Part shown: positions 45,322-57,380 of the stretch, in pieces
Numbering within the stretch: position 1 is the stretch's first letter
Layout: every line of letters starts with the position of its first letter
Assembly: GCA_014621425.1 (NCBI GenBank)
Contig: JAANBB010000003.1
Location: forward strand, 310,001 to 374,000
DNA length: 64,000 nt
Source: Cylindrodendrum hubeiense
Lineage: Eukaryota > Ascomycota > Sordariomycetes > Hypocreales > Nectriaceae
Direction: 5' to 3'
The notes under the pieces: model-generated
What the model saw: the letters and a program-made list of their open reading frames with translations, nothing else
Told to the model about the DNA's origin: nothing
The model's database searches: none
Made by a program: the position numbers and the translations under genes

Positions 45322-47111
45322 ATGACGTTTCACGACATGGACACTGACCACGCTGTCAAGATGGGAAAAGGCGGTCCCAATATCCCCCATCTAGTCGATA
45401 CTGGACACTCAAAGCAGCTTATCGTCAAGGGGAAGCCCTTTCTGATGCGGGCTGGAGAGCTTCAGAATTCTTCTCTGACATCACCTGATTACATGGAGCC
45501 TGTTTGGCAAAAGATGATAGACACAAATATCAACACGCTGCTTGGTTGCGTGACCTGGGAAATGATCGAACCAGAGGAGAACAAATTCGACTTCTCTGTC
45601 CTGGATGAGATCATCCTCGCGGCGCGCAAGCACTCGATGCATCTTGTTTTGCTTTGGTTTGGTTCCTTCAAGAACGGTAAAAGCACCAGTCGATCCAGCC
45701 ACAACGCAGAACTAATCGGCGCACAGGACTCTCTACGTATGTGCCGGACTGGGTTAAAATGAACACGCAGCGATTCCCCCGTGCCAAATTGCGCAAGGCC
45801 GGTGGTCGCCTCGAGACTGGCGATGTTCTGTCACTCTTTTATCCAGAGAGTTGCAAGGCAGACGCGAAGGCATTCGGTCAGCTCATGGCTCATCTGAAGG
45901 ACTTTGATGAGTCTCATTCCACCGTTCTGATGGTTCAGGTCGAAAACGAAAGCGGACTACTCGGTGACTCCCGAGATGGATCCGAGATGGCAGAAACAGC
46001 GTTCCATGAAGCAGTTCCTGAAGAACTCGTCCATTTTCTGTCTTCGAACTGGGATCACCTGAATCAAGACATTAAAGCGCAGAATCTTACCCATTTCAAT
46101 TGGCGACGCTCTTCTACTGATAAGAATGATGATTGGGAGGCCGTCTTCGGTCCTGGTCCCAGAACCGACGAATTGTTCATGGCATTTCACTACGCGCTAT
46201 ACCTCAATCAAGTTGCGGCTGCTGGAAAGAGAGAATATCCTATCCCTCACTACACAAACATGTGGATGAACTATGTTGGCGAGGATTCGGACAACGACTT
46301 CCCCATCGTTGTCGGTGGAGGTGGCATGCCCGGTGACTATCCTTCTGGCGGAGCCGTGAGCAATGTTATGGATATCTGGATGCAATTTGCTCCCGCATTA
46401 GACTTCCTTGGTCCCGATATCTACTTGAACGACTACAACAGCTCCTGTGCAAAATATCGGCACAAGAACCAACCTCTCTTCATCCCAGAACAGCGACGAG
46501 ATGACTATGGGGCCCGGCGCATCTGGATCGCATATGGTACATACGCTGCTATGGGCGTAGCTCCGTTCGGCATCGACACCGTCAACCCAAGCGAGAATCC
46601 CTTTACGAAGCATTTCGGTTTGCTCAAATCCGTTTCAGCCATCGTCCTCGAAGCCCAACGACATCCAAACGCATCAGTCGGTTTCTGCTTTGATGAATTG
46701 CCCCAGGGTGTATCAAATGATCCCGGCAGCTGCGTTCGCCGAACGTGGGGAAATTTTGCGATCATCATCGAGCGATGTTTTGTATTCGGCAAACCCGGAA
46801 CAGGCGCTGGGATGGTGATAGACCGCGGTCATGGAAAATTCTTACTGATTGGCTGGGGGTTTCAGGTACGTGCGAAAGCCGTAGATATGAATAGCTCTTT
46901 CACCGGCATCCTCAAATTCGAGGAAAAGGTCGTTGAGGACGAAGCAACTGGCCGGATGAGAACGGTGCGGGTACTCAACGGCGACGAGACCAGAAGCGGA
47001 AAATTTGCCATGATGCCAAACGAACAGCCTGACTACGGTGGCTTCCCTATCTCGGTCACTATTCCAGCCAGGACCATGATTGCCGAGGTAACCTTTTACT
47101 CTGTAACTTAG
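45322..47111 (+). CDS. GH35 beta-galactosidase-like enzyme with DUF5597 domain
   Basis: TIM-barrel glycosidase of the GH35/DUF5597 group, probably a beta-galactosidase. Two exons (intron 45677-45726) give 579 aa. Early blocks are LLGCVTWEMIEPEE and LVLLWFGSFKNG/LSTYVPDWVK, so the splice falls in a conserved strand. The acid/base Glu is likely in MVQVENESG. Then come FGPGPRTDELFMAFHYA, DFLGPDIY, FIPEQRRD and GVAPFGIDTVN. A C-terminal beta domain corresponds to DUF5597. No signal peptide is seen, so it is probably cytosolic and acts on imported oligosaccharides. An upstream in-frame Met would add 47 unconserved residues. It is divergent from the Zn2Cys6 gene. Confidence 0.88.
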
Positions 47112-47968
47112 TAGCAATGTGTTATCTACCGGAAATTGAGATACAATAATCCCGGCGGAGAGAATGGCTGGCTCAGTTTGAAAGCATGGTGTATACACAA
47201 TCTGCCAATCAGCCACAGAGGGAGAGTCCTCAAATTGTGGCATTTAATGGTGTGCTGGGTAAACGCCTTTCGGGTACCACGACTGGATTTTATTGAGCAT
47301 AAATTTGGGTCGTGTATTAAAAGTCACATGTTTTCCTGCGGCTCTTCCACGTTCTCGTTTTGCATTTTCAACTGTCAAGCCGGCCAGACATGTCCCGAAT
47401 ATCCCATAAATATACTGAGGTGGCGGCACTGGCTTGTGACAGGCCTGATTGTGGACGATGATGACAGCTGGCGAGAGCAATTGTGGCGTGCCTGGACCTG
47501 TCACATGCAAGTCGCTGTATAATACGCCGCTGCGGGTTTCGGCAAATGTTAGCAAGTCCGCATAAGGGACCGAGCACTAGCAACCAACCATTATATAGCC
47601 CGACGCCATACAAGTACTTTTGTTGCCTGGGTGGGAATGAAGCCCGACGGAGAATTAACGGACATGTTTCTGCCGCTCTGTCAGAGGCTTTTTGCCGACG
47701 GCTGCCCTGATCGTCCGGCACTCCGTCGACGCCACATGACGATGTCAGATCATTTAGGCCGAAATAAGCTGGTTGCATTTCAAGTGCCATCCGATTCTTT
47801 TCCTTATATCCACAGTAATCCCATGATTTTCGGCATTCGGTTTTCAAAACCAGGGCTTTTCATCGTAGGCATACCATGCTTCACCAATGTTTTCCTCCAC
47901 ATCAACGTTATTGATACCTGACTTCCGATGCGCCTATCTTACGAGGTGATAATCCACAGCAAATTGCC
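47112..47968. other. Intergenic region
   Basis: No gene accepted. A 159-codon minus-strand frame (47368-47847) and a plus-strand frame (47136-47522) overlap each other and show no family features. The 3' part is the promoter of the arrestin gene. Confidence 0.5.
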
Positions 47969-49624
47969 ATGATTGACGACATGCATTCCCCGGCAATGCA
48001 CCTTCCGAGTCTCCCGACTCTCAGCACATCATTTCACAGCCCGTCATCAAACCCATACTCTCTTTTTGAGATCCGGTAGGCGTCTCCAGTCCCGCAAGCC
48101 ACCATTAACCTGGGCCACAATGCTAATATTAAATTCGCCAGGTTGGAGAAAGATGTCATTGTCTTCTGGGGCAGTGAATATGAATCGACTGGACAGCTCA
48201 TGAAAGGAGTACTGGTCTTGTGTCTACAATCGCCACTCAGGTTGGAGGATATCGGGCTTAGTCTAGATGGCACCCTTCGCCGAACGTATGTTTATCTCAA
48301 AAACTTTGTCGACTTGTCTACTTTTCAACGCGAATAAAACAAGTGTAGGCTAACATAATGAAAAGTTGGACATCAGATCCAGGCATAGCCCACAAGACTA
48401 CTATTCTGCAACACAAATGGCCTCCGTTTGCTGGCAATCAAGACAAGAGCATCATCCTCCCGGCCGGGAACTACGAGTGGCCCTTCGAGTACATTTTTTC
48501 AAGCAAAACAGCCGAGACTGTGGAAGGCATACCTGAGGCTTCCATGATCTACCGCCTGAAGGCTACCATTAACCGAGGCAAGCTCGCGCGGCAACTATGT
48601 ACACGGAAATCGGTCCGCATAATACGGACCATCCCCCCAATCTCGTTGGAATTTATGCACACTACTGGTATCGACAATACGTGGGTTGACAAGATCGACT
48701 ATTCAATAGCCATCGAGTCCAAAGCTGTGGTATTTGGTACCTATTTCAAGTTAGAAATGAGAATCACACCTCTTGCCAAAGGCCTCGAGCTAGAGCGGAT
48801 GGACGTGACGCTGGTAGAGCTTGGCGATTTTAGCATGCATAGTCGACACTACATCTATACCAGGGAACACCGTACCGAACGCACAATCTCTCGGTGGGAC
48901 TTTGAGATTTCCAGGGAACAAAGTTGGCAGGATATCATCGATGACACCAACCAGGAAGGCTGGGTTATAACCAAAAAGCTGGAATTACCCAAGAGTCTTT
49001 GTCAGTGTATACAGGACCTAGAGGTTCATGACATCAAGATTCGGCATAAGGTCAAGGTACACGTCCCAATTAAAAACCAAGGTGGGCACTTTTCTCAGGT
49101 AAGAAACTCGAGATACAGCTCATGCAGGACTAAATTGCTGATCATTCCAGCTTAATGTAACCCTTCCTCTAGTCATTTTTATCTCCCCGAACATGCCTCT
49201 TGATGAGCAGGGCAATCTTGTTACGCAATGTCCGAATTCAGAAGACCCACAGTTCGATAATAGCGTCCCGCCAGAGTATGGTCATCATCTTCTAGATTGT
49301 CCGTATGAAGACATCAATACTTGTCAAAATCATGGGCATCGTTTGGAGCTGAACGAGCCAACCGACATTGGGCTTGATACCAATATCCCACCAAGCAATG
49401 AGTCGATTATTTTCCAACCCGACATGCTAGCACATCAGTCTAGAACTACCGAACTTTCATCGCACAGCTCGTCTGAGACATCTAGCCTGGATGAAAACGA
49501 GCCAATTGAGTTGAGCAAAGTGCCTACATACCGAACAGCGATTCGTACTGCGTTGCGGCCACATGCTCAACCTGATAACATCCAGCTTCCTGACTATCAT
49601 ACAGCAGCAGGGGATGGCGCTTGA
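47969..49624 (+). CDS. Alpha-arrestin (ART/CreD type)
   Basis: Arrestin-fold adaptor that recruits the HECT ubiquitin ligase Rsp5/HulA to membrane transporters for endocytosis. Four exons (introns 48076-48141, 48286-48365 and 49099-49150) give 485 aa. The arrestin N domain starts SLFEIR/LEKDVIVFWGSEYE and includes LVLCLQSPLRLEDIGL and FPFEYIFSS-type strands (here WPFEYIFSSKTAETVEG). The arrestin C domain covers about residues 200-340. The tail has a PPEY motif at 368-371, the WW-domain ligand, and a terminal LPDY. Exon 1 is small; three in-frame Mets (47969, 47981, 47996) are possible starts. In Aspergillus, CreD links carbon repression to permease turnover; here that role is inferred. Confidence 0.85.
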
Positions 49625-50439
49625 GACACTAGAATGCTCTGTGACCTGGTTGGAGTAGGGGTGCATCTGCAATACAAAGAGGAGTTAAGACTGTGTACAA
49701 TGAAAATAAGCATAAAGATACCACTATAATTGAACATTCTTCAGCATAACCTGCTTGGATACGGAATACTTTGGCGGTACTGCCAATAAACTATGCGACC
49801 GAGTTGTCTGTCGGGAATCCTCGCCTACCCTATACCAGACCACTTGTTGAACCCGACCCCGACGCTACGGTCAACTCTATAGGCGACAGTTACAACAGAG
49901 GGCTGTCAGATGAATCAGGATCTAGGGGTTTGCATTGGGCTCTACATGTTCATTTTTGACGTCTGGTGGAGTACAAACCGTATTCATCCCAATCTGTATC
50001 CAATTCATGCATCGGTGGTACGGGCGACAATCACACCCAGCCACCCACGGCAACAATTAAATGTGACGGACTTGGTCTGCTTTGGTGGAAGAACTGAATG
50101 AAAACTGCAGAAGAACCGCAAAAATGAGCCGGGCGGGGCGCTCTCGGGGCTCAGCCACTTTGGCGTGCGTATGTGCAACCGCCAGGTTTGGATACGAATA
50201 TTCAATAGCCGGCCCCCCCTAGCCTAATCGTGGCATGAGGTCCACACATCCATCTACCGTAACAAGCATGGACGTGGCTGAGTCATCATTCTGCTCAGGG
50301 ATGAAACGATGCCCCAATCTCCAATCTCCAGTATCCCGACTCCATCTTGGCAGGCCATTTTGCATCCTATCGCTTCTGGTCGCACGTGGCGCATCATCAT
50401 ATAAAGACCACATAACTACTCACCTCGCTTCGCTCAACA
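49625..50439. other. Intergenic region and promoter of Zn2Cys6 gene 2
   Basis: No gene seen. Short frames between 49771 and 50413 lack features. A TATAAAG at 50400-50406 lies only 34 bp from the next ATG. Confidence 0.5.
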
Positions 50440-51829
50440 ATGACGGGAAGGACGATCCGGTCCCATCTCAAGTCTCGCAGAGGATGCCTTAACTGCAAGA
50501 GCAGGCGCGTCAAGGTGCGTGTTTCGGTCGCCATAACGAGTGACGCATAACGAGCGACGATACTGACCAAGGCCGCAGTGTGACGAAGTCAAGCCTGGCT
50601 GCTCGGCTTGCGCCCGTCGTGGCGATGAGTGTACCTACTTATCGCGTGCAGACCGGCCCTCTGGCGCCCAGCGGGTTACACCGTGTTCAGCCTCTCCCAG
50701 CACCACTCCAGTAGCAGGGACTGGTAGTGAAATTGCTATTGATGCCTACTATTCGGTACCTCGGCTTTTCGATTACGGGGACAAGCAAATGATGCAGCTG
50801 CGGCTCATGCATCACTACGACACCACTACGGTGAAATCCTTCGCCTCGGCTTTCCAGTTGCAGGGTTCGTTGATCCAGGGCCTTCAGGTGGACATCCCTT
50901 CACTTGCTTTCAAGCACCCGTTCCTTCTCGACACAGTGCTCCTCGTGGCCATGATCCACATGGCGAGTATAAGACCCGAGTCAGTCAACATGCTAGAAGT
51001 GGCAAAGTATCGGAATCAAGCTATCTGCGCCATTCGAGGGGAGCTCGCCAATGTCTCGGACGACAATATACGCGCCATCCGCATGTCGTCCCTATTGTTG
51101 GGGGCCACATCGTTCGCCGCCGACCGCATTACAGGTTACTCGGGGATATGGCTCACAAATTTCTTGGCCCTCACCATTGGCTCTCGCGTCTTTATGCCCT
51201 CCCCCAAAACCGGTAGCCGAATCGAGAAGCATGTCTCCGCTCCTGAGCCTGCCGCCGCTGCGAGCCACTTCCGAGATCCCCAAGCCCATTCATCAATGCC
51301 TCTGAGCCTGCAGAGGGCCCTTGATATTGAACAAGATGATGAGGATTGGGCATATCGCGAGGACCTTTATCGAGCAGCGTCAGGTATTGGAACGCTGTTC
51401 GGCTCATTAGACAAACCGCATACGACACTATCAATCGTGTTCCAGCTCAAATCTTGGCCATTCCGCTGTGTGTCGGACGGCTTCGTCCAACTGGCTCGTC
51501 TACAACGACCAAGAGCCTTATTAATTATGGCGTACTACCTTGCTTTTCTTCAATATTTCCCAGCTATGTGGCTGTATGAAGACGTCGTAAGAGAAGACAT
51601 GCAGAAGATTGCCACGACATTGAGTCCCGAATGGCACGAGTACTTATCCATCCCAATGACAGCGGTACTACTTGAGGAGGAATCCTCACTGACCGAGTAC
51701 CTTCTTGGCCAGCTACCCAACATATCAAGCGGAGAATTAGCAGAGGTTGGCCATTTGCAGGACATAATTCTGCGTACTACGCCACCACGCCGCAAACATG
51801 GCGTTTTCGAGTTTTACTTTCCCTTTTGA
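50440..51829 (+). CDS. Zn2Cys6 transcription factor, Upc2-like architecture
   Basis: Nuclear regulator with an N-terminal zinc cluster: Cys16, 19, 26, 33, 36 and 43 (spacing 2-6-6-2-6). Two exons (intron 50515-50578) give 441 aa; the intron falls inside the cluster (RRVK/CDEVKPGC), a position common in this class. After a Ser/Pro linker a helical region begins (QLRLMHHYDTTTVKSFA) that resembles the middle domain of the Upc2/sterol-uptake or RNA-polymerase-II-specific regulators, with LLDTVLLVAMIHMA. No canonical fungal_trans motif is seen. It heads a block with RTA1, permease, aminotransferase, hydrolase and MFS genes and could control some of them. This is inference from position. Confidence 0.87.
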
Positions 51830-52262
51830 CGAAGCAGTATGTCATGGGGACCGGATTAGGCCTATTAATTAATACATAAATACTCAAGGCGGGCATTCCA
51901 CCGTCAATATGAATGTTTAAGAAGTGACTTTGGCTCACAGGTAGCTGACATGTCTTTTCAGAAACTAGGTGGGTACTGAGAATTTACGCTACAAGTTATA
52001 GATGAATTTGCTATTCACTCAATTGATGGAAAATGAAGTTGAAGACTCAAAAAGCTTTGAGCTTAATGTCTTGATACTTGAACAATAAAATTACATGAAT
52101 TCAGTTACCTGCCTCTCTATTTCCATTCCCAAGGCAGCCGAGTTTGTTGCCTACTTATTATTTGTTATGAAGACCCTTTCCAACACGCGCTTGAATAGTA
52201 TAATCAACCCCAAATCACCCTCAACAAGACCCCACAATCATCCAACTCCCCCGGGCCTGGAT
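51830..52262. other. Convergent 3' intergenic region
   Basis: 433 bp, AT-rich, between convergent stops; nothing recognised. Confidence 0.6.
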
Positions 52263-53125
52263 TTAAAGATCTTGTAGACCCATAATTTCCTTCTTGGTGG
52301 GGACGTACTTGGCAGGGTGAAAAATGCCAATAATAACCGTGGCCCCCAGCATCAACAGCGAATCGAAGATATAAAGGTATGCCTCATGACTCATAATCGC
52401 TCCATCTCTGTCGCTTGTGTATTCAACGAGCCTGAAGATTGATCGCACGAATATCAGGATGCTAGTCAGGTAGAGAACACTCATGACACCCCGCCATCCT
52501 TGGAACCATTTTCTGCTGTCCTCCATTGGCAACAATGCAGGATGTTTGGTGATGCGGACGTGAAATACGACGGCTGCGAGGACGAATAGGCCAAAGAAAA
52601 CAATTTGAGCTGCCAGGCCTAGCAAGATGATGGTCTTTCCTGTGTTGTAGGTTTTCTGCTGCGCTAGAAGACCTCCTCCCATGACCTGCGCTAGAAAGGA
52701 TATCACGTCGCCCGCGACAAATATCTTGGTCATCCTACTCGGCTTGATGGGAGAAAGAGTTGGGGCACGTAGGAAGAGGATCAGACGGCCGAGCACCATG
52801 TAGATGGAGGCAGCGAAGAGAGCAGGCGCCACAAGCAAGCCTAGGCTTTGTATCATGTAAGGGCCTAAACTGTGCGGTTTGGAGGCACTCAGGAAACGGC
52901 CGATGTAACCGACGAGCTCGACTGTTTGCATATTAGTAGAGTACAGCCGGGTGGAATGTGGTGCTTACGGAGGCAGCCTATGAGCAGAGGAGTGAAATAC
53001 CATGCTCGATGGCGAATGATAACCCACATATGCCAGATGGTCGCCAAGCCAAACGCGATTAGAAAGATCATGGCCGCTGCAGAGGATGGCTTGTAGTTGT
53101 AGAGTTCAAACTCGTCGTCGGCCAT
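52263..53125 (-). CDS. RTA1-like 7TM protein, second copy
   Basis: Seven-helix member of the RTA1 family (lipid-translocating exporter type). Two exons (intron 52922-52968) give 271 aa; the splice LIGCL/LELVGYIGR rebuilds the conserved E-x-x-GY-x-GR motif. Other family runs: LLVAPALFAASIYMVLGR, FVAGDVISFLAQVMGGGLL, SILIFVRSIFRLVEY and a final IFHPAKYVP. N-terminus MADDEFELYNYKPS is outside. It is shorter than the copy at 10.9 kb and clearly a different paralogue. A TATAAAA box on the minus strand at 53262-53268 sits ~140 bp upstream of the start. A role in resistance to the locus's metabolites is possible but unsupported. Confidence 0.9.
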
Positions 53126-54410
53126 GGCGGATTCGACGACTAAATAATCGAGGGGGAGAAGTACAACGTCGGTGGCTCGTCTGAGAATGGTCGAGTGCAT
53201 ACGGCAGTAGTCGAGGCGCATTGAGTTCGAATGATATGTTAAAGGAGCGTCCAGATGGCCATTTTATATCTGTTCAAGATGACCTGGAAGTAGAGCCACC
53301 AACGTAACCTCGCATCTCGCACTTCGCATTTCGCATTTCGGTACGTACCTTTAGCGCCGTCTAGGCCATTTCTGGTAAGGCTTATGCGGAGATCTCCCCA
53401 CTTCGCTGTCGCAAGCTCTCGGGTGGTGAAAGAGAGTCAATGCCAGGTCCACTCAGCCCCTGGCGTCTAAGTGTCCACGTAATGAACGCAACCACATCAT
53501 CCGCTATATATAGATGAATGCGATTGGTTATGAGCTTCTTCTGTCTTCGGCCGAGATCGGCGTAGCAGTTGGTGACATGCATGTTTTTCTGGGTCTCGAT
53601 AATTGACGGGTCCTCTTGATTGGCCCCCTTCATCACTGCTTAGCTCATAGCCCCGAACAGGGGCATTCATCGTCCGGCAAATGATGCAAATTTCCACTTT
53701 GACATAAATGCAATCATTAATAACAGCAGTTCCTGAGATCTAGATCGCCCCAAAAGGAAAGCAGCATGATCAAGGGCAAACACCAAAACCAAGACCGATG
53801 TGATAGAAAGTAATAAGTGTTGTGACGACTACGAAAGCTCGCTGGGCGAAACCAACCTCAACCACCAGCCGCAATTGCTAGCTTTAGGGTAGCAGAATTG
53901 ATCTCGACCAAGGTCTGAGCAATAGAGCCAGAACCACACCTCAACCTCGCAAGCAATTGACAATCCGAATATGTGGAGTGTGTGACCATATGGTAGGAAT
54001 GAGAGTCCTCAAAGAATAGAGGAGGACTGTTGAGTATTAAAGGCTGTAGTAACAGCTGGGCTGGGTCCAAGAAAGTAGAGAAAACCAGAGACTCACACAA
54101 TGCCGTCAAATCCGACAAAGATACCCTATGAAGAGGGAGTCCGGCAGTGCCTTAAAAATCCCCAATAGCTCCCAGAGCTTATGTGTCACCACTAGCCAGC
54201 AAGTCATTCCCACCCAACACATTATGAAAATGCAAGGCAGTGTATGGGTAGACGCGTCCGATCTGTGTTTTACGCCCTGAAGGCGACATGGTACAAATGA
54301 AGCACAGCAACGTAAACCAGCTTCATATTCTGTTCCTTTCAATTTTAAAACAACTACAGTAATGATATGTAAATCTACTCTTACACCTGTGCTAATTCAA
54401 GCTGCACAAT
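53126..54410. other. Intergenic region with possible permease remnant
   Basis: Holds the promoter of the RTA1 gene, a 7-bp minisatellite (53311-53340) and, between 53858 and 54342 on the minus strand, sequence faintly like an amino-acid permease (IFVGFDGIV followed by a GTGAGT donor, with frameshifts on both sides). No intact gene. Confidence 0.4.
53311..53340 (+). repeat. 7-bp minisatellite CGCAYTT x4
   Basis: Four consecutive units CGCATCT, CGCACTT, CGCATTT, CGCATTT just upstream of the RTA1 TATA box. Confidence 0.8.
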
Positions 54411-56224
54411 CTACCCTTGAACCGCTGATATAACTGCCATGTCTGACATGGGAACCTTAAACTTAGCAATTGCATATACAAAATAATATGCGGTGCCGAA
54501 AAGCAACCAACCGGCTAACACGACTACTGAGTAGTTCATGTTCTGGGGTGTGACGGGCATGACTGTCGGAAATGTGCTGAAAACGACGACAAGTGTGATC
54601 CAAGCGATTGAAGCCACATTGACTAGCGTACCCAACCATGTCGAAATCTTGAAATACCGAGGAAGGGCCTTGAAAGCGGGCTTGCGCCCATAAAAGAGCA
54701 TGTATATGATGGGGAGGAGGTATGAAAGATACATGCCAATATTGGCCATGGACAGCAGCGCATTGAATGCTGTGGTGCTGCCAAGATAAATCAATCCCAA
54801 GGCCGATTGCAAAGATATCGTGAGAAGGACTGCATTGCATGGAACGTTGAGTCTTTTATCCACTTTCTCAAATTGTCGATGGAACGGTGTCCCTTTGTCG
54901 CGAGCAAAAGCCCAAATTGTTCGAGAGGTTGACGTGACACCGGCGACGCTGGCAGCGATGGCGATAACAGGTATCATCAACGAGAGAATCGTCGCACCTG
55001 CTTCAGATTTGGTGACTCTTAGGTAGATTTCCATGAAAGGGAATCCAGTTGTTGTTTCCAGGAGGGACTCGAGTGGCCCTGTCGCATACAACAGAGCAAT
55101 GCAGTATACGAAGCCCATTAATCCATTGACCACAACACTGCCCATCATAGCCAGAGGCACATTGCGACTTGCTGCGGGAAGCTCTTCAGCCAAGTGGCAG
55201 GCTGCGTCGTATCTGTGTGACATCAACACCCTCGATCCTTGAAACATAGAGGTATTGATTGGGACTTACCCTAAGAAGGGATAGACAGAGCTAAGCAGGC
55301 CAACTAGCCATGATACGCCATCGCTATCCCAGCCGCTGGAGTTTTCGGTTTCGACGAAGACAAATGAGGATGAGTTTTTGTCCGACATTACAAGTAGCAC
55401 GACCACGGAGGCCACAAATGCCGCGATATGGAGAATGCCTGAACTTATCAACTGCTGTCTTTTTAAAGTGAATGTTTTATTCTAAGAAAGGCTTCGAGTC
55501 TTACCTGCGCCAAGGTTGGTGTGAGGAAGGATCTTAATTCCCCATGTGTTTGCGACATAGCAGTAGGCGAGTATGGCCCAGTACAGCAGCACAGCCTGCC
55601 AACGTGTCCCCTCGTACTGACTGTTATTCATGATGATCAATCCTTGAATCTCAAGAGCTGCGGCGAAAGCAGCAGACGCGGAGAAAATGACTTGTCCACC
55701 AATGGAGATCCACCCAGTGGCGTAGGCAGGCGCAGATCTCGTCGAAGCGGAGCTAAGAGCGGCCACCCAATGGTATTGTCCTGTCAACAACGGTTAGACA
55801 TGTCCGCTGAAGGGAATTGGCATGGATTTCTTACCTCCTGCTGTCGGGTAAATAGATGCAATCTCAGCTAGAGAAAGGCTGATGCAGATAGTAAAGATGA
55901 ATGTCAACAAGCTGCATGTTCGTTAGCGTTGGGTCGTCTTGAGTGAACCTAGAAGTCGTACTAATTGTAGAACAGGCATGGCGGTCCGCCACTTGCCAAG
56001 GCAGTAGCAATGACTGTTGCCAGAGCTTCCCAGCTTGCCATAAGACACAGGCAGAGTGCAGCGACGGTAAAGACCGAAAACTCTCGGCGGAGCTCTTGCT
56101 CGTGGCCCAGTTGTGCAAGCAACTCTTCATCTCTCTGGCGGCTACCATCGTGATCGCATTTCAACTCGGGGTTAGAAAAGCCATGTTCAGAGTCTTTGGT
56201 ATCCATTTCCATTTTGACGTCCAT
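54411..56224 (-). CDS. Amino-acid/GABA permease, APC superfamily
   Basis: Proton-coupled plasma-membrane permease of the APC superfamily, in the fungal group with GABA, choline and amine carriers (Uga4/Hnm1-like). Five exons (introns 55912-55961, 55781-55834, 55439-55504 and 55213-55269) give 528 aa with about 12 helices. Splices rebuild family runs: CLFYN/YLLTFIFT, PTAGG/QYHWVAAL, NLGA/GILHIAAF, YPFLG/YDAACHLAEEL. The start region has VFTVAALCLCLMASWEALA, and the end a short cytosolic tail. Substrate is uncertain: choline, GABA or another amino acid. It is divergent from the class-III aminotransferase gene across 1.16 kb, consistent with uptake followed by transamination. Confidence 0.9.
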
Positions 56225-57380
56225 GTTGTGGTATTAGAAATCTTCGATTGTGCGTGGCAGTGATTGAACATCGGTCTAGTGGAGGGAATGACATGTTTTA
56301 AAAGCCGAATTTGACATGAGTGTCTGATAACAGATAGCAATACAGCCTAAAAAGCCATCCCTGATTAAGAGCCCGAACAAGCCTCCCAGGATCCGGTCCG
56401 AAGAACGATGACAGCTGTGTGGGGTGGCCGTCATCCATACCTATCTGTAGATAGCGACACAAATTGTCGAATCATGATAAGCGGAGCATTCAGCTGCGCT
56501 GGAACAAACCCGCGCTCTTATTCTTATCTCTGCCCTCCACTTCGACTACTTAGAGCGAGAACCATGGCGGCAGATACAGGCATTCTTCGGCAGGAAACTT
56601 ACGTTTTCCAGCCCAGAGGAGAGATGGTGTCTGGCTTGCTAGACGTATCATTGTCCATGGCACTAACCATTGCCAGACCAGCCAATCAGTCCATGAGGAC
56701 AAGAATCTGGGGTGCTCAAGGCAAGGGTGCGGTAGCTCGCGATAGATGTTAGAGGAGCGATACCGCTAAACATGTGTATTACGTACATGATTGCATTTCT
56801 AGGTCTCACTCTCTTGCTTGACGTGAGCTGCGGGCGAGGTCACTGGTCTCCGACAGGCTGCGGGTAAGTGGCCTATTTCGGAAAGGCTCGCTTCAAGCTC
56901 ACACCAAGCCACCATGACAGACCATCATGAGCACACTATGGAAACATTATCTGGGCGTGTTTTTATGAAATTTGCCTATTGCGGCAATGCCACTCAAAGA
57001 GGTTAAAATTAGAGAAACTACTGTGCACCTGATAGGCGCCACGAGGAGCAGTGGTGTAGCATGCCCCCTGTCTCTGAACGATGATTGCGGTGTTCCGATT
57101 GCTAACAACTAATTGCGGGCAACGCGGACCGAACAATTGCCTCCCCGAGGTACCGAACGATGCCGCAGCTCGGTGGACCGAACTAAGAAGCCATCAGCTG
57201 CACTGCCCTTTTGGGTAAATTTTCGAGATCTTGGCACGTCAGTCGTTTGGAGCCGCTGGTGTCTTGGCTTCTCCCAACGACGCTGTCACTTATATAATGC
57301 ACTCTTTGGGTATCTCTGAGTGGTGCAACTTCTTTTCGGTACCCATCTGAAACTTATCATTGCAGCAACAATATTTCACC
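56225..57380. promoter_or_regulatory. Divergent promoter with many GATA-type motifs
   Basis: Shared upstream region of the permease and aminotransferase genes. HGATAR motifs on either strand are at 56325, 56332, 56441, 56449, 56475, 56524, 56740 and 57030. About three would be expected by chance with equal base use, so there is mild enrichment, mostly on the permease side (56325-56529). A TATATAA box at 57291-57297 lies 84 bp before the aminotransferase ATG. Control by AreA/Nit2-type activators is an inference. Confidence 0.45.

Noticed and set aside
47368..47847. 159-codon minus-strand frame in the gap after the GH35 gene
   Set aside because: No conserved motif, no splice or start context, and overlapped by other chance frames.
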